A stretch of DNA of 64,000 nt from Halobaculum magnesiiphilum (GCF_019823105.1 NZ_CP081958.1:744001-808000), one strand, 5' to 3'; shown: positions 43,687 through 53,157, counted from the first letter of the stretch. Translations and numbers: made by a program. The notes: generated by a model not told the origin, from the letters alone.

Positions 43687-44208
43687 ATGAGCGCCCCCCA
43701 CCGCAACGACATCGCGCCCGCGAGCGTCTCGGTCTCCCTCCGCGAGGAGGGCGTCGAGGTCGAGTACCTCGACGGCCGCGTCACCTTCTACCACGGCGTC
43801 CCGAAGGTCGTCGAGGACACCCTCACCACCCCGCCGGGCAAGGAGACCCACGTGCTCGTCACCGACCCCACCGAGACCGAGGGCGTGCTGCTGTACGTGA
43901 ACGACCTGAAGACGCACGACGACATCCTCGAACAGACCGGCGTCGGCCGCGTCATCCTCGGCGAGGGCGACGAGGAGGAGCTGTTCCCGGGCGTCACCGC
44001 TCGGCGTCCGGGCGGCCAGCGCACCGAGATCGAGGCCGACCCCGAGGTCGCCGGCGGGCGCGTGTTCGCCTTCGTCGAGGACGACTGGGGCGAGCAGAGC
44101 TACGAGTTCGCCGCGGGCGACGACGGCGCCGACGCGCGCGACGCGGACGGCGAGTCGACGACGGACGCGGACCGCGCCGGCGACGCCGGAAGCGACGGGG
44201 ACGAGTGA
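43687..44208 (+). CDS. DUF5796 family haloarchaeal protein
   Basis: The 173-residue acidic protein matches a haloarchaea-restricted family I recognise as DUF5796, by the segment EYLDGRVTFYHGVPK near 25, THVLVTDPTETEGVLLYVND near 55 and HDDILEQTGVGRVILGEG near 78. The last 35 residues are a low-complexity Asp/Ala/Gly tail. No catalytic motif or membrane segment is visible. Function unknown. A TATA-like TTATTC about 25 nt upstream implies a leaderless transcript. A second small gene follows after 1 nt, so they form a two-gene operon that marks the start of conserved backbone. Confidence 0.8.
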   Translation: MSAPHRNDIAPASVSVSLREEGVEVEYLDGRVTFYHGVPKVVEDTLTTPPGKETHVLVTDPTETEGVLLYVNDLKTHDDILEQTGVGRVILGEGDEEELFPGVTARRPGGQRTEIEADPEVAGGRVFAFVEDDWGEQSYEFAAGDDGADARDADGESTTDADRAGDAGSDGDE

Positions 44209-44209
44209 G

Positions 44210-44443
44210 ATGAGCCTCCGGAAACCGTGGCGGGATCTGGACCGATCGGCGGCCGCGGCCGCGCCGGACCGCTTCGGTGTCTACGAGCTGGGCGACGACG
44301 ACGGGGAGCCGGTCGGGTACGGGGTCGGCGTCCTCCGCGACGAAGTGAAGGAGGCGCTGGCCTACGGCGACGCCGCGAAGGTGCGCTGGCTCATCGCGGA
44401 GTCGCGCGAGCACGCCGAGCGGCTCGCTGACGACCGGTTCTGA
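44210..44443 (+). CDS. Small conserved haloarchaeal protein, GIY-YIG-like appearance
   Basis: The 77-residue protein follows the DUF5796 gene by 1 nt. The stretch FGVYELGDDDGEPVGYGVGVLRDEVKE resembles the beginning of GIY-YIG domains (GVYEL...YIG.G.LR..L), read here in parts, but without the catalytic Arg and Glu further on, so nuclease activity is doubtful. The C-terminus is helical (VRWLIAESREHAERLADDR). Its function is not known. Confidence 0.7.
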   Translation: MSLRKPWRDLDRSAAAAAPDRFGVYELGDDDGEPVGYGVGVLRDEVKEALAYGDAAKVRWLIAESREHAERLADDRF

Positions 44444-44490
44444 CCCCCCCTCTCCGCCGTCGGCGCGCGACGTCGCGGCGATGACGGACG

Positions 44491-44625
44491 TTACTGGAGG
44501 TACGAGGGGTCCTCCGCGTCGCAGTGTTCCTCGTGCTGTTCGGCGTCGTCGGGGTCATCGAACAGCAGGCCGCAGGCGTCACACTGGTACCAGGTCATGT
44601 CGTCACGCTCCGTTGCCGTGACCAT
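44491..44625 (-). CDS. Small C2H2-like zinc-finger protein
   Basis: A 44-codon gene starting MVTATERDDMTWYQ. It holds C15-x2-C18 followed by H31 and H34-C35 (CDACGLLFDDPDDAEQ then HEEHC), the pattern of a single small zinc finger, and ends SYLQ. Such one-finger acidic proteins are widespread in haloarchaea and annotated as hypothetical. An alternative ATG within the frame (M10) would start it right before the finger. It is convergent with the small gene to its left. Confidence 0.7.
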   Translation of the reverse strand: MVTATERDDMTWYQCDACGLLFDDPDDAEQHEEHCDAEDPSYLQ

Positions 44626-44681
44626 AGGTAGCACTCACCGTTCCGGCGGTAAATCGCTACCGGCGGTTTCCGGCCGCCGAC

Positions 44682-45134
44682 TCAGAAATCGGGGAGGTCG
44701 TCGGGCGCCTCGAACTCGCTTTCCCAGTCGACGTACTCCTCCTTCAGCACCTCGCAGACGACCTGCCCGAACTCGGTGAGGGCGGCGTTGATCGCCGACA
44801 CCTGCCCCCAGCTTTCGAGGTCCGGGTGGGGGTCGCGCTCCTTCCAGTCCTCGGGGATGCCCGGCGCGTGGTAGCCGACGCGGTCGGCGAAGTCGTCCCA
44901 GAAGAAGTCGAACCGCTCGAACAGCCCCAGGTCGCCGGCGATCCGCCACGTGTCGGCGTCGATGTCGGCGTCCACGGCCCACCGATCGAACGCCTCCTCC
45001 CACGCGCCCTCCTCCAGGAACGCCTCCAGCTCTTCGCGGTGGTACTCGTCGCCGGCGACCTCCGTGTCGTCGTACTGGCTCGGGTCGACCGTCGACAGGG
45101 TCGGCGTCGGCGGGGTGTCGGCGTCGAGGCTCAT
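44682..45134 (-). CDS. Conserved haloarchaeal protein of unknown function
   Basis: The start at 45134 (MSLDADTPPTPTLS) gives 150 residues. The protein is very acidic and rich in aromatic residues, with the distinctive segments EAFLEEGAWEEAFDRW and LGLFERFDFFWDDFADRVGY, and a helical C-terminus. Longer in-frame starts upstream give basic, low-quality sequence and are rejected. No family function is known to me. It is divergent from the HtrA-like protease gene, and the 184-nt spacer holds that gene's promoter. Confidence 0.75.
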   Translation of the reverse strand: MSLDADTPPTPTLSTVDPSQYDDTEVAGDEYHREELEAFLEEGAWEEAFDRWAVDADIDADTWRIAGDLGLFERFDFFWDDFADRVGYHAPGIPEDWKERDPHPDLESWGQVSAINAALTEFGQVVCEVLKEEYVDWESEFEAPDDLPDF

Positions 45135-45289
45135 GTCAGTGCGTACCCCCGCACCGGGCAAATGCCTGCCGGAGCGATCGGCGCGACCGGGTCGGATCAC
45201 GTCGGACCCCGTCGAACCGCGCCGGACCACGCCGGACCGCGGCGAAGCGCGATCCCCAGACCGGGGCACGGTGGCCGAGAGCGCCGGAG

Positions 45290-45295
45290 TTATTC
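45290..45295 (+). promoter_or_regulatory. TATA-like box for the HtrA-like protease gene
   Basis: TTATTC ends 23 nt before the ATG at 45319, in the standard place for a leaderless transcript. Confidence 0.45.
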
Positions 45296-45318
45296 GGATC
45301 AGGGCCGTATCGTGGTTC

Positions 45319-46425
45319 ATGCCAACACGACGCGACGTTCTGGCGGGGCTCGCGAGCGCGGGCGCCGTCGGCGCCGCCGGCTGCGTGCAGGTGGGCTCCT
45401 CCGACGCCGCGCCGCGGGCGACCGACACGAACGGGACGACCGCCGCCGACGCCGGCGGGGCGGGCGCCGCGTCGTCGGCGACCGAGACCGACGTGTACCG
45501 GTCGACCATCGAGTCGGTCGTCGGGATCCTCAACTACGGCCCGAGCGGCCCCCAGGGCAGCGGCTCCGGCTTCGTCGCGGGCGACGGCTACGTCGTCACG
45601 AACCAGCACGTCGTCGCCGGCGCGAGCGAGGTGAAGCTCCGCTTCCAGGGGAACACGTGGCGCGACGCCGAGATCGTCGGCACCGACGCCTACTCGGATC
45701 TCGCGGTGTTGCGCGCCGAGGACCGCCCCGAATCGGCGACGCCGCTGTCGTGGGTCGACACCGACCCCGAGCCGCCGGTCGGAACGCCCGTCATGGCGAT
45801 CGGCTCGCCGTACGGCTTCAGCGGCTCCGCCTCCACCGGCATCATCTCCGGCGTCGACCGGGTGTTGTCCGCGCCGAACAACTTCACCGTCGCCGACTCG
45901 GTACAGACCGACGCCGCGCTCAACCCCGGCAACTCCGGCGGCCCGCTGGTCACCTACGACGGGAACGTCGCGGCGGTCGCCGCCCGCGGCGGCGGGGACA
46001 ACCTCGGGTTCGGCGTCTCGGCCGCGCTGTCGAAGCGCGTCGTCCCCGAACTCGCGGAGAACGGGGAGTACGACCACCCCTACATGGGGGTGCGCCTGAT
46101 CGAGGTGTCGCCCGCCATCGCCGAGGCGTACGACATCGACGACGTGGGCGGCGTGCTCATCGTCGAGGTCGTCGAGGACGGCCCCGCCGCCGGCACCCTT
46201 CGAGGGACGGACGGGTCGACCGCCGTCGACGGCGTCAGCGTGCCCACCGGCGGCGACGTGGTCGTCGGGATCGCCGGCACCGACGTGGAGGTACAGGCGG
46301 ACCTCTCGAACTACCTCGCGTTGGAAGCCTCCCCCGGCGAGTCGGTGGAGTTCACCGTGCTTCGCGACGGGTCCGAGACGACCGTCTCGTTCGAACTCGG
46401 GGAGCGTCCCGACCCCGGCGTCTGA
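45319..46425 (+). CDS. HtrA/DegP-like serine protease with PDZ domain, Tat lipoprotein
   Basis: The 368-residue protein begins with a twin-arginine lipoprotein signal (TRRDVLAGLASAGAV, lipobox with C22). The trypsin-like domain has the full triad: H97 in TNQHVV, D127 in SDLAVL and S206 in GNSGGPL. A C-terminal PDZ domain follows (YMGVRLIEVSPAIAE, GGVLIVEVVEDGPA, ending in GESVEFTVLRDG). It should act outside the membrane in protein quality control or signalling. It stands alone, convergent with the transducer gene. Confidence 0.92.
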   Translation: MPTRRDVLAGLASAGAVGAAGCVQVGSSDAAPRATDTNGTTAADAGGAGAASSATETDVYRSTIESVVGILNYGPSGPQGSGSGFVAGDGYVVTNQHVVAGASEVKLRFQGNTWRDAEIVGTDAYSDLAVLRAEDRPESATPLSWVDTDPEPPVGTPVMAIGSPYGFSGSASTGIISGVDRVLSAPNNFTVADSVQTDAALNPGNSGGPLVTYDGNVAAVAARGGGDNLGFGVSAALSKRVVPELAENGEYDHPYMGVRLIEVSPAIAEAYDIDDVGGVLIVEVVEDGPAAGTLRGTDGSTAVDGVSVPTGGDVVVGIAGTDVEVQADLSNYLALEASPGESVEFTVLRDGSETTVSFELGERPDPGV

Positions 46426-46460
46426 ACTCCGGTCGACTCCCCTGAATTTCGGTCGACTCG

Positions 46461-48923
46461 CTATCGTCCGTCGCGTTCCGTCCCGTTCGCATCGCCGCTC
46501 GTTCCGTTCGTCTCGCCGCTCGTCCCGTTCGTCTCGCCACCGTCCGCGACCGCCGATCCCTCGTCGAACTCGACGCCGTCGGGGCCGTCGACCGCGTCGT
46601 CGCCCGCGCGGGGCTCGACGCCGCCCTCGGCAGTGGCCTCGGCGGCGGTCTCGAAGCTCCCCGCCAGCTCCCGCAGGTCGGCCGCCCGCTCGGCCAGGCG
46701 CTCGACCTCGCCGCTCACCTGGTTCAGCGACGCGGACTGCTCGGCGGCCGCCGCCGACACGCTCTCGGCCTCCGCCGCCGCCTCCTCGCTCACGCTCGCG
46801 ACCTCGTCGGCCATGGCGACGACCTCCTCGGCGCTGGCGGCCTGGTCGTCGGCGGCCGTGGAGATGGACTGGACGCCGTCGTTGGCCTCCTCGACGGCCT
46901 CGACCACGTCCCCCAGCGCGCCAAGGCCGGCCTCGATCGTCTCGGCGCCCTCCTCGACGCGCTCGGTCGTCTCCTCGATGTCGTCCACGGCGTCCGCGGT
47001 CGACGACTGTACGGCCTCGATCCGGTCGGCGATTCGGCCGGTTGCCTCTCGCGTCTCCGTGGCGAGCGTCTTGACCTCCTCGGCGACGACCGCGAAGCCG
47101 TCGCCCTCCGCGCCGGCACGGGCGGCCTCGATGGAGGCGTTCAGCGCCAGCGTGTTCGTCTGCTCGGCGATGTCGTCGATCAGGTCCACGATGTCGCCGA
47201 TCGCGGTCACCTCGGATTCGAGCCCGCGGACGACCTCGGCGGTCGTCTCGGTCTGATCTTCGATGGCTTCCATCTCCGCGACGGCGTCGTCGGCGAGCGC
47301 GGCGCCGCGCTCGCCGCGTTCGGCGGCCTCGTCGCTCACGTCCGCGACCTGGTCGGCGGTGGCGGCGACCTCCTCGACGGCCGCCGAGAGGTCGGACATC
47401 TCGCCGGTCACCTCCTGGAGGTGGCTCACCTGCTCGTCGACGCCGGCGGCGATCTCGTCGGTCGAGTCGGCGACCTCGCCGGCCGCGCGCTCGGCCTCGG
47501 CGACGCCGGCGTCGGCCTCCGCGCTCGCACTCGCGACGGCGGCGGCGACGCGGTCGACCTCGCCGACGGTCGCCGACAGCTCGTCCATCATCTCGTTGAA
47601 CTCCGTGGCGATCCGCGCCATCGACTCGTCGTCGACGTCGGCGTCCATCCGGGCGGTGAGGTCGCCCTCGGCCGCCCGCTCCATCGTCTCGCCGTACGAC
47701 TCGGCGGCGTCGGCGAGCGCCTCGTTCGTCGCCTCCATCTCCGCGATCAGCGACCGGAGGTCCTCGCGCATCTCCGCGAGCGCGTCGCCCAGGTCGCCCG
47801 GCACGTCCCGGTCGAGCACCGGGGCGTCGAACTCGCCGTCGGCGACGACGGTCGCCTGCGCGGTCGCGGTCGCGAGGTAGCGGCGGACCTCCTCGAAGGA
47901 TCCCTGGACCGCGCCGACCTCGTCGATCCGGTCGTCCGCGTCGCCGGCGGCCCCGTCGGTGTCGCCGGCAGCCAGCGCCTCAGCCCGGGCCGCGAGATCG
48001 CGCAGCGTCCGCGAGGTCGACCGGCCCATCGTCACGCCGATGAGCAGGAAGCCGAGCGCGGCGAGGCCGATGACGGCTCCAAGCGCCGTCTGCACCTGCG
48101 TCACGAGCCCGTAGGCGACCGACTGCGGCACCGACCTGACGACGACCCAGTCGGTCCCCTCGACGGGCGCGTACGCCATCACGGTGCCCGAGTCGGCCAT
48201 GTCGTGGGCGCCGGCGCCCTCGACCCCCTCGGCGATCGCGTGAGAGTCGACGCCGCCCGCGAACGTCTCGGTCAACGCCGCGGGATCGGAGGCGAGGTGG
48301 ATCGCGGCGTCCTCGCTGTCGACGACGCGGAGGTTCCCGTCGGAGTCGACCGTTGTCCCGCCGGCGACCGCGCTCGCGTCGACGGTCATCACGACCGCGT
48401 TCGCGGTGCCGGGAACCCAACTCGCGAACGCGATCCGGTGGGTCCCCTCGTGCTCGTAGGTCTTCGAGAGTACGGAGCCCGTCGGCGGGATCGCCGCGAG
48501 GTCGCTCGCGCCGGACTCCCACCGGACGTGGTCCAGCGAGGACCCGACGGCGTCGTCGCTCGTGCTCCGCTCGACGCGCATCGAGTCCTTGTTCACGTAG
48601 TGGAGGGCGACGACCGAGTCCGGGAGCTTCCGGTGTTCGAGCTCGATCGTCGTCTTGACCGCGTCGGCGTCGCCGGCGTCGGCCTTCAGCTGCTGGGAGA
48701 CGAGCCGGACGGTCCGCTCGTTGTTGTCGATCCAGATCGACACCTCGCTGGCGGTCGTCTCGGCGTTCGCGGTCAGGTCGTCGTGGGTTCGATCCGTCAA
48801 CTGTGCGGCGACCTGTCCCTGGAGAACGACCCCGGCGCCCGTGACGATCAACAGCGTCGCCAGCGTGAGCGCCGTGAACTTCCGGAGGTACGTCCGTCTG
48901 AGGACGTCTGGAATACGGCTCAT
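46461..48923 (-). CDS. Methyl-accepting chemotaxis/signal transducer protein
   Basis: The 820-residue protein has a first membrane helix ([20 protein letters not shown]) and an extracellular sensor region of about 220 residues. A second helix ([20 protein letters not shown]) follows, then HAMP-type linkers and a long helical cytoplasmic domain. The conserved hairpin contains [17 protein letters not shown] and [13 protein letters not shown], which bind CheA/CheW. It is a haloarchaeal Htr-type transducer. No che genes are near. The C-terminus has a 7-residue tandem repeat (GETNGTS). A promoter with a small inverted repeat lies just upstream. Confidence 0.93.
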   Translation of the reverse strand: MSRIPDVLRRTYLRKFTALTLATLLIVTGAGVVLQGQVAAQLTDRTHDDLTANAETTASEVSIWIDNNERTVRLVSQQLKADAGDADAVKTTIELEHRKLPDSVVALHYVNKDSMRVERSTSDDAVGSSLDHVRWESGASDLAAIPPTGSVLSKTYEHEGTHRIAFASWVPGTANAVVMTVDASAVAGGTTVDSDGNLRVVDSEDAAIHLASDPAALTETFAGGVDSHAIAEGVEGAGAHDMADSGTVMAYAPVEGTDWVVVRSVPQSVAYGLVTQVQTALGAVIGLAALGFLLIGVTMGRSTSRTLRDLAARAEALAAGDTDGAAGDADDRIDEVGAVQGSFEEVRRYLATATAQATVVADGEFDAPVLDRDVPGDLGDALAEMREDLRSLIAEMEATNEALADAAESYGETMERAAEGDLTARMDADVDDESMARIATEFNEMMDELSATVGEVDRVAAAVASASAEADAGVAEAERAAGEVADSTDEIAAGVDEQVSHLQEVTGEMSDLSAAVEEVAATADQVADVSDEAAERGERGAALADDAVAEMEAIEDQTETTAEVVRGLESEVTAIGDIVDLIDDIAEQTNTLALNASIEAARAGAEGDGFAVVAEEVKTLATETREATGRIADRIEAVQSSTADAVDDIEETTERVEEGAETIEAGLGALGDVVEAVEEANDGVQSISTAADDQAASAEEVVAMADEVASVSEEAAAEAESVSAAAAEQSASLNQVSGEVERLAERAADLRELAGSFETAAEATAEGGVEPRAGDDAVDGPDGVEFDEGSAVADGGETNGTSGETNGTSGDANGTERDGR
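46482..46544. repeat. 21-bp tandem repeat, three copies, in transducer C-terminus
   Basis: Three imperfect copies of a 21-bp unit (46482-46502, 46503-46523, 46524-46544) encode the 7-residue units ending the transducer. Being in frame, copy-number change would not disrupt the gene. Confidence 0.7.
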
Positions 48924-48925
48924 AT

Positions 48926-48950
48926 CCCTCGTTTCCGCGAGGGGTATTTA
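48926..48950 (-). promoter_or_regulatory. Promoter with inverted repeat for the transducer gene
   Basis: On the reverse strand a TAAATAC box (48944-48950) lies 20-27 nt before the ATG at 48923. An inverted repeat CCCTCG-6-CGAGGG (48926-48943) fills the space between it and the start, a suitable place for repressor binding. Confidence 0.45.
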
Positions 48951-49074
48951 CGCCTCAGGCCTCGGCTATCAGTTCGGAAAATTGCCGTATCGGCGCGTGT
49001 TATCGCTGGACATGGGACGATCACCCGGCGTGGACGCCCGGCGTGATCGGCCGGCGTGACTGTCGGAGCGGGCG

Positions 49075-49617
49075 TCAGCCGAGCCGTTCGCTCACGTCGG
49101 CCAGCTGCGTCCGCCGCTCCTCGGTCGCCTCCTCGCGCAACGCCGTCTCCTCGGGCGTCGGACAGTCGAGGTCCGGGACGGGCGTCGGCGAGCCCTCCTC
49201 GTCGAGCGCGACGAAGGTGAGAAACGAGGTGGTCGTCCGGCGTTCCTCGCCCGTTCGGGGGTTCTCGGCGCGCACGTCGACCTTCACGTCGACGCTGGTG
49301 CGGCCGGTGTTGAACACGTACGCCTCCAGCACCGCGACCTCGCCCAGATCGATGGGCGCGATGAAGTCGACGTGGTCCATCGACGCCGTCACGCACTGGC
49401 GCCGCGAGAAGCGCATCGCCGCGATGGCGCCGCAGATGTCCATCCAGTGCAGCACGGCGCCGCCGAGCGCCCGCCCGAGGTTGTTCGTGTCGTTGGGAAG
49501 CAGCAGCTCCGTCATCTCGGTGTAGGAGGCCGCGAGCGTTCCCTCGCCGTCCTCGCGGGCGCCATCGTCGCCGGATCGGTCGACGGTTCCGTCGACGGCC
49601 TCGTCGGCGTCACTCAT
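49075..49617 (-). CDS. Acyl-CoA thioesterase, hotdog fold
   Basis: The start at 49617 (MSDADEAV) gives 180 residues. The hotdog core is clear: EMTELLLPNDTNNLGRALGG near 35, then GGAVLHWMDICGAIAA with the catalytic Asp in the long helix, VTASMDHVDFIAPI, and AENPRTGEER. This is the YciA/acyl-CoA thioesterase arrangement, which hydrolyses acyl-CoA to acid and free CoA. The N-terminal 35 residues are an acidic extension. It is divergent from the small gene at 49699. Confidence 0.88.
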   Translation of the reverse strand: MSDADEAVDGTVDRSGDDGAREDGEGTLAASYTEMTELLLPNDTNNLGRALGGAVLHWMDICGAIAAMRFSRRQCVTASMDHVDFIAPIDLGEVAVLEAYVFNTGRTSVDVKVDVRAENPRTGEERRTTTSFLTFVALDEEGSPTPVPDLDCPTPEETALREEATEERRTQLADVSERLG

Positions 49618-49668
49618 ATCGCGTCCTTCCGACGGCGCCGGTATCAAGCCCTGCGGTCCGCCCGAACC

Positions 49669-49674
49669 GTTATG
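49669..49674 (+). promoter_or_regulatory. TATA-like box deciding the GTG start at 49699
   Basis: GTTATG lies 24 nt before a GTG at 49699, preceded by CGAACC like a BRE. The ATG within this box (49672) is therefore probably promoter, not start codon. Confidence 0.4.
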
Positions 49675-49698
49675 CGGCGCTCCATCGAAGAGTGTCCC

Positions 49699-49902
49699 GT
49701 GATAACGAACCGCGAGATATCGTCGCGGGCGCTGTTCGAGGAGGCCCTCGACGAGCTGGTCGAGTCGGCGCGCGAGAACGACGTTCCCGACGAGACGCTA
49801 GCGGAGGTGCTGCGCACGCGAGCGAGCGGAGTGGACGAGGGCGGATCCGAGGAGAGCAGCGAACCCGACGGGAGCCCCGCCGCCGGCGACGTTCAGCGGT
49901 AG
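49699..49902 (+). CDS. Small acidic haloarchaeal protein, unknown function
   Basis: From the GTG at 49699 the product has 67 residues, starting ITNREISSRALFEEALDELV after the initiator. It has an amphipathic helical first half and an Asp/Ser/Gly-rich tail. An in-frame ATG at 49672 would add nine residues, but it falls in the presumed TATA box. The sequence is consistent with a small conserved haloarchaeal protein, but I do not recognise a family. It overlaps the convergent nuclease-family gene by 10 nt. Confidence 0.6.
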   Translation: MITNREISSRALFEEALDELVESARENDVPDETLAEVLRTRASGVDEGGSEESSEPDGSPAAGDVQR

Positions 49903-50435
49903 CGGAAGTCGTCGTCCGCGTCCGACTCCGAGCGCCCCGGATCGCGGTCGTCGGGGTCGGTGCCGTGCGGTCGGTCGTCGTCGTCGTCGGGGTCGCCGTC
50001 CTCGTCGACGTCGACCGACTCCGGCGGTTGGCCGGCGGCGTCGACCACCTCGTCGCTGACGCGGATCGGGCACTCCAGGCGCGCGGCGATGGCGATGGCG
50101 TCGCTCGGACGCGCGTCGAACACGAACCGGTCCGGCTCGCCGTCGACGTAGCGCTCGGCGGTGAGTTTGCCGTAGAAGGTTCCCTCGACGATGTCGTCGA
50201 TCCGGACGGAGTCGACGGCGCCGCCGAACTCCGTCACCATCTCGACGAGCAGGTCGTGGGTGAGCGGGCGGTCGAACTGGTCGCCCGCGAGCGCGCCGCG
50301 GATGGAGCGTGCCTGATCCGGGGTCACGAAGATCGGGAGGTACTCCCCGCGCGCCCGGAGCACGACCGCGGGCACCTCCTCGCCGCCCGGCCCCGCCCCC
50401 ACGCCGATGCCGGCGACCTCGGCCTCGTGGTCCAT
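49893..50435 (-). CDS. Bifunctional nuclease (BFN/DUF151) family protein
   Basis: The 180-residue protein (start at 50435; ATG at 50441 adds two residues) has the DUF151 features: PAVVLRARGEYLPIFV near 22, DQARSIRGAL, RPLTHDLLVEMVTEFG and RFVFDARPSDAIAIAARL near 105. The last 35 residues are an extremely acidic tail. Plant and bacterial members have been reported as nucleases; archaeal roles are not established. Cytoplasmic. Convergent with the small gene at 49699. Confidence 0.85.
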   Translation of the reverse strand: MDHEAEVAGIGVGAGPGGEEVPAVVLRARGEYLPIFVTPDQARSIRGALAGDQFDRPLTHDLLVEMVTEFGGAVDSVRIDDIVEGTFYGKLTAERYVDGEPDRFVFDARPSDAIAIAARLECPIRVSDEVVDAAGQPPESVDVDEDGDPDDDDDRPHGTDPDDRDPGRSESDADDDFRYR

Positions 50436-50611
50436 ACGCACACCACGCGGCCCGGGCTTGAATACCTACCGCGGCGTCCCGAACCGGGGCAATCGGTCGG
50501 CCCGACGATCACCCGCGACCCGGGAGATGAAACTCCGACAGGCGTATACGGACCGGACGGAAAGACGCCGCCAATGACCACCGGAACCGGACCGTACGCG
50601 GGGTGGCGGCC

Positions 50612-52435
50612 GTGAGCCGCGACCCCGACGCCGCGGACATCCCCGCCTCCGACGCGGCCGGCGACCGCACGTCCGACGCGGGCGGTGCCCCCGCGTCCGC
50701 CCCCCAGGCCGCCGACGCCCCCGCCCCCGGCGGCGGGCCGAACCCCTCCAACGAGCGCGGCGAGGGGAGCGTCCGCGTCGTCGGCACGGCTCACGTCTCG
50801 GAGGCGTCCGTCCGCGAGGTCGAGGAGACCGTCGCCGAGGAGCGCCCCGATATCGTCGCCGTCGAGCTGGACGAGGGCCGCTACCGCCAGATGAAGGGGG
50901 AAACGCCCGACGACCTCGACCCGGGCGACCTCCTCAAGGGGAACACCGTCTTCCAATTCCTCGCGTACTGGATGCTCTCGTACGTCCAGACGCGGCTGGG
51001 CGACCGCTTCGACATCGAACCCGGCGCCGAGCTGCTGGCGGCCGTCGAGACCGCCGAGGACTTAGGGATCTCCGTCGCGCTCGTCGACCGCGACATCCAG
51101 ACGACGATCCAGCGCTTCTGGGCGCGGCTCTCGCTTATCGAGAAGTTGCGGATGGTCGGCGCGCTCGCGTTCGGCGTCACCGACCCCCGTGTCGCCGGGA
51201 TCACCCTCGGGCTGATCGTCGGCGTCCTGCTCGGCCCGGCGATCGGGCTGTTCGGCGGGGCCGTCGGGATCACCGACGCCGTCCTCACGCGCGTCGGCGT
51301 CGGCGCGCTCGCCGGACTCGTCGCCGGCTACCTCGGCTACCGCACCGCGTCGCTGTCGCTTGGCGGCGGCGTCGACGCGGACGCCCCCGGCGACGCGACC
51401 ATCCTCGGCGTCGCCGCGGTCGTCGCCGTCGCGGTCGCCGGGGCGGTGACGGTCACCGGCGCCGGCGTCGACGCGGTCGCCGGGCTGCTCTCGGGCACAA
51501 TCGTGCGCGCGGTCGGGAGCCTCGGACTGGGCCTCCTCGCGGGCGTGGGCGTCGGCGCCGTCGTCGCCGTCGCCATCGGCGCGCTCGGGATCGCGCCCGA
51601 CGACGACGCGGACGACCTCGACGACTTCGACCCCCACGAACTGACCGACACCGACGTTGTGACGGCGATGATGGAGGAGTTCCGGGAGTTCTCCCCGGGC
51701 GGCGCGGAGGCGCTCATCGACGAGCGCGACGCCTACATCGCCCACCAGCTCGTCGGCCTCCGCAACGAGGGGTACGACGTGGTCGCCGTCGTCGGCGCGG
51801 GCCACCGCGAGGGCATCGAGTCGTACCTCGCGGAGCCCGAGTCGCTCCCGCCGATGGAGGGGCTCGTCGGGGCGGCGAAGTCGGGCGGGATCCCGTGGGG
51901 GAAGATCGCCGCGTTCGGCATCTCCGCGGGGTTCATCGCCTTCTTCGTGCTGCTGGCGATGGCGGGCGTGCGCAACGAGCAGCTGCTCACGCTGTTTGCC
52001 GCGTGGTTCCTGATCAACGGCGTCTTCGCGGCCGGGCTGGCGAAGCTCGCGGGCGCGCGGTGGCGCTCGGCCGGCGTCGGCGGCGCCGTCGCGTGGATGA
52101 CCTCGGTGAACCCGCTGCTTGCGCCGGGGTGGTTCACGGGCTACATGGAGCTTCGCCACCTCACGGTGAACGTGGCGGACATCGGCACGCTGAACGAGCT
52201 GCTGTCGGACGAGTCGCGGCCGATCCGTGCCATCTTCTCCGACATGCTCGACGTGCCGCTGTTCCGGCTGATCGTCGTCGTCGCGGCGACGAACGTCGGG
52301 AGCGTCATCGCGTCGCTGCTGTTCGCCGCGTACGTCGTCCCCGTGTTCGCCGGGTCGCTCGACGCGAGCATCACCGACCTCATGATCCGGGGCGCACGCG
52401 AGTCCGCGCGGATCCTCTGGGGGGCCGTCGCGTGA
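50612..52435 (+). CDS. TraB-family membrane protein
   Basis: The GTG at 50612 gives 607 residues (MSRDPDAADIP); a GTG at 50603 would add three. After a disordered N-terminus, the TraB/PrgY-type domain starts with RVVGTAHVSEASV near 55, with VAVELDEGRYRQM, VALVDRDIQTTIQRF and the closing VGAGHREGIESYL. The middle and C-terminal parts hold eight or more hydrophobic helices, including a Gly/Ala-rich insert (GVLLGPAIGLFGGAVG). The conserved Glu/His/Gly residues look like those of the protease-like EreA/ChaN/TraB group. Its stop overlaps the M50 gene start (GTGA), so the two are co-translated. Confidence 0.85.
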   Translation: MSRDPDAADIPASDAAGDRTSDAGGAPASAPQAADAPAPGGGPNPSNERGEGSVRVVGTAHVSEASVREVEETVAEERPDIVAVELDEGRYRQMKGETPDDLDPGDLLKGNTVFQFLAYWMLSYVQTRLGDRFDIEPGAELLAAVETAEDLGISVALVDRDIQTTIQRFWARLSLIEKLRMVGALAFGVTDPRVAGITLGLIVGVLLGPAIGLFGGAVGITDAVLTRVGVGALAGLVAGYLGYRTASLSLGGGVDADAPGDATILGVAAVVAVAVAGAVTVTGAGVDAVAGLLSGTIVRAVGSLGLGLLAGVGVGAVVAVAIGALGIAPDDDADDLDDFDPHELTDTDVVTAMMEEFREFSPGGAEALIDERDAYIAHQLVGLRNEGYDVVAVVGAGHREGIESYLAEPESLPPMEGLVGAAKSGGIPWGKIAAFGISAGFIAFFVLLAMAGVRNEQLLTLFAAWFLINGVFAAGLAKLAGARWRSAGVGGAVAWMTSVNPLLAPGWFTGYMELRHLTVNVADIGTLNELLSDESRPIRAIFSDMLDVPLFRLIVVVAATNVGSVIASLLFAAYVVPVFAGSLDASITDLMIRGARESARILWGAVA

Positions 52436-53157
52436 GCCGCGCGGGCGCTCCCGGCGGCCCCGGCGGCGCTTCGGGCCGTCGCGGATCCGGAGGCGGACGC
52501 GACGGCGACGCCGCCGCGGTGGTCGCGGGACTGTCCTTCTCCGGTCGCGAGCTTCGCGACCTCCTGCTCGCGTGGATCGCGCTGTCGGTCGCGTTCGCGG
52601 TGTTCTTCGCCGGCGGCGGCACCGTCGTGATCGACACGCTCGCTTCAGGCGCGCTCGGCTCGCTGGGCGGCCTGTTCGTGGTGAGCCTCGTCACCGCCGG
52701 CGTCGCGTTCCTGCTGCACGAACTGGGACACAAGGTCACGGCGGTGCGGTACGGCCAGCGCGCCGCCTTCCGCGCGGACTACGGGATGCTGTTCCTCGCG
52801 GTCGTCGCCGCGACCGCGGGCTTCCTGTTCGCCGCGCCGGGCGCGGTCCACCACGTCGGCCGGATCACCGAGCGCCAGAACGGGCTCATCGCGCTGGCCG
52901 GCCCGGTCGTCAACCTCGTGCTCGCGGTCGTGTTCGCGCCGCTGCTGGTGATCGGATTCGCGGGGTTCTCCGGACTCGCGTTGACGGTCGGGACCTACGG
53001 CGTCGCCGTGAACCTCCTGCTCGCGGCGTTCAACCTCATCCCGTTCGGCCCGCTCGACGGCGCGACCGTCCGGGCGTGGTCGACGCCGGTGTGGCTCGCG
53101 ACGTTCGTTCCCAGCGCCACCCTCGCTGTCGGGTTCGCGCTGTTCGTGCTGTTCTGA
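52432..53157 (+). CDS. M50 family intramembrane metalloprotease
   Basis: The GTG at 52432 gives 241 residues and overlaps the TraB-family stop by 4 nt. HELGH lies in LLHELGHKVTAVRYGQ near residue 98 and the second metal site in AAFNLIPFGPLDGA near 205. It has about six membrane helices and a short Gly-rich N-terminus. It is shorter than the CBS-containing M50 protein at 24043-25182 and belongs to a different branch. Coupling to TraB suggests that the two membrane proteins act together, though on what is unknown. Confidence 0.88.
   Translation: MSRAGAPGGPGGASGRRGSGGGRDGDAAAVVAGLSFSGRELRDLLLAWIALSVAFAVFFAGGGTVVIDTLASGALGSLGGLFVVSLVTAGVAFLLHELGHKVTAVRYGQRAAFRADYGMLFLAVVAATAGFLFAAPGAVHHVGRITERQNGLIALAGPVVNLVLAVVFAPLLVIGFAGFSGLALTVGTYGVAVNLLLAAFNLIPFGPLDGATVRAWSTPVWLATFVPSATLAVGFALFVLF

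Noticed and set aside
48980-49070. Repeated GGCGTG and CGGCGTG runs upstream of the thioesterase gene end
   Set aside because: Short, irregular GC-rich sequence with no clear periodicity; not a CRISPR or defined repeat.
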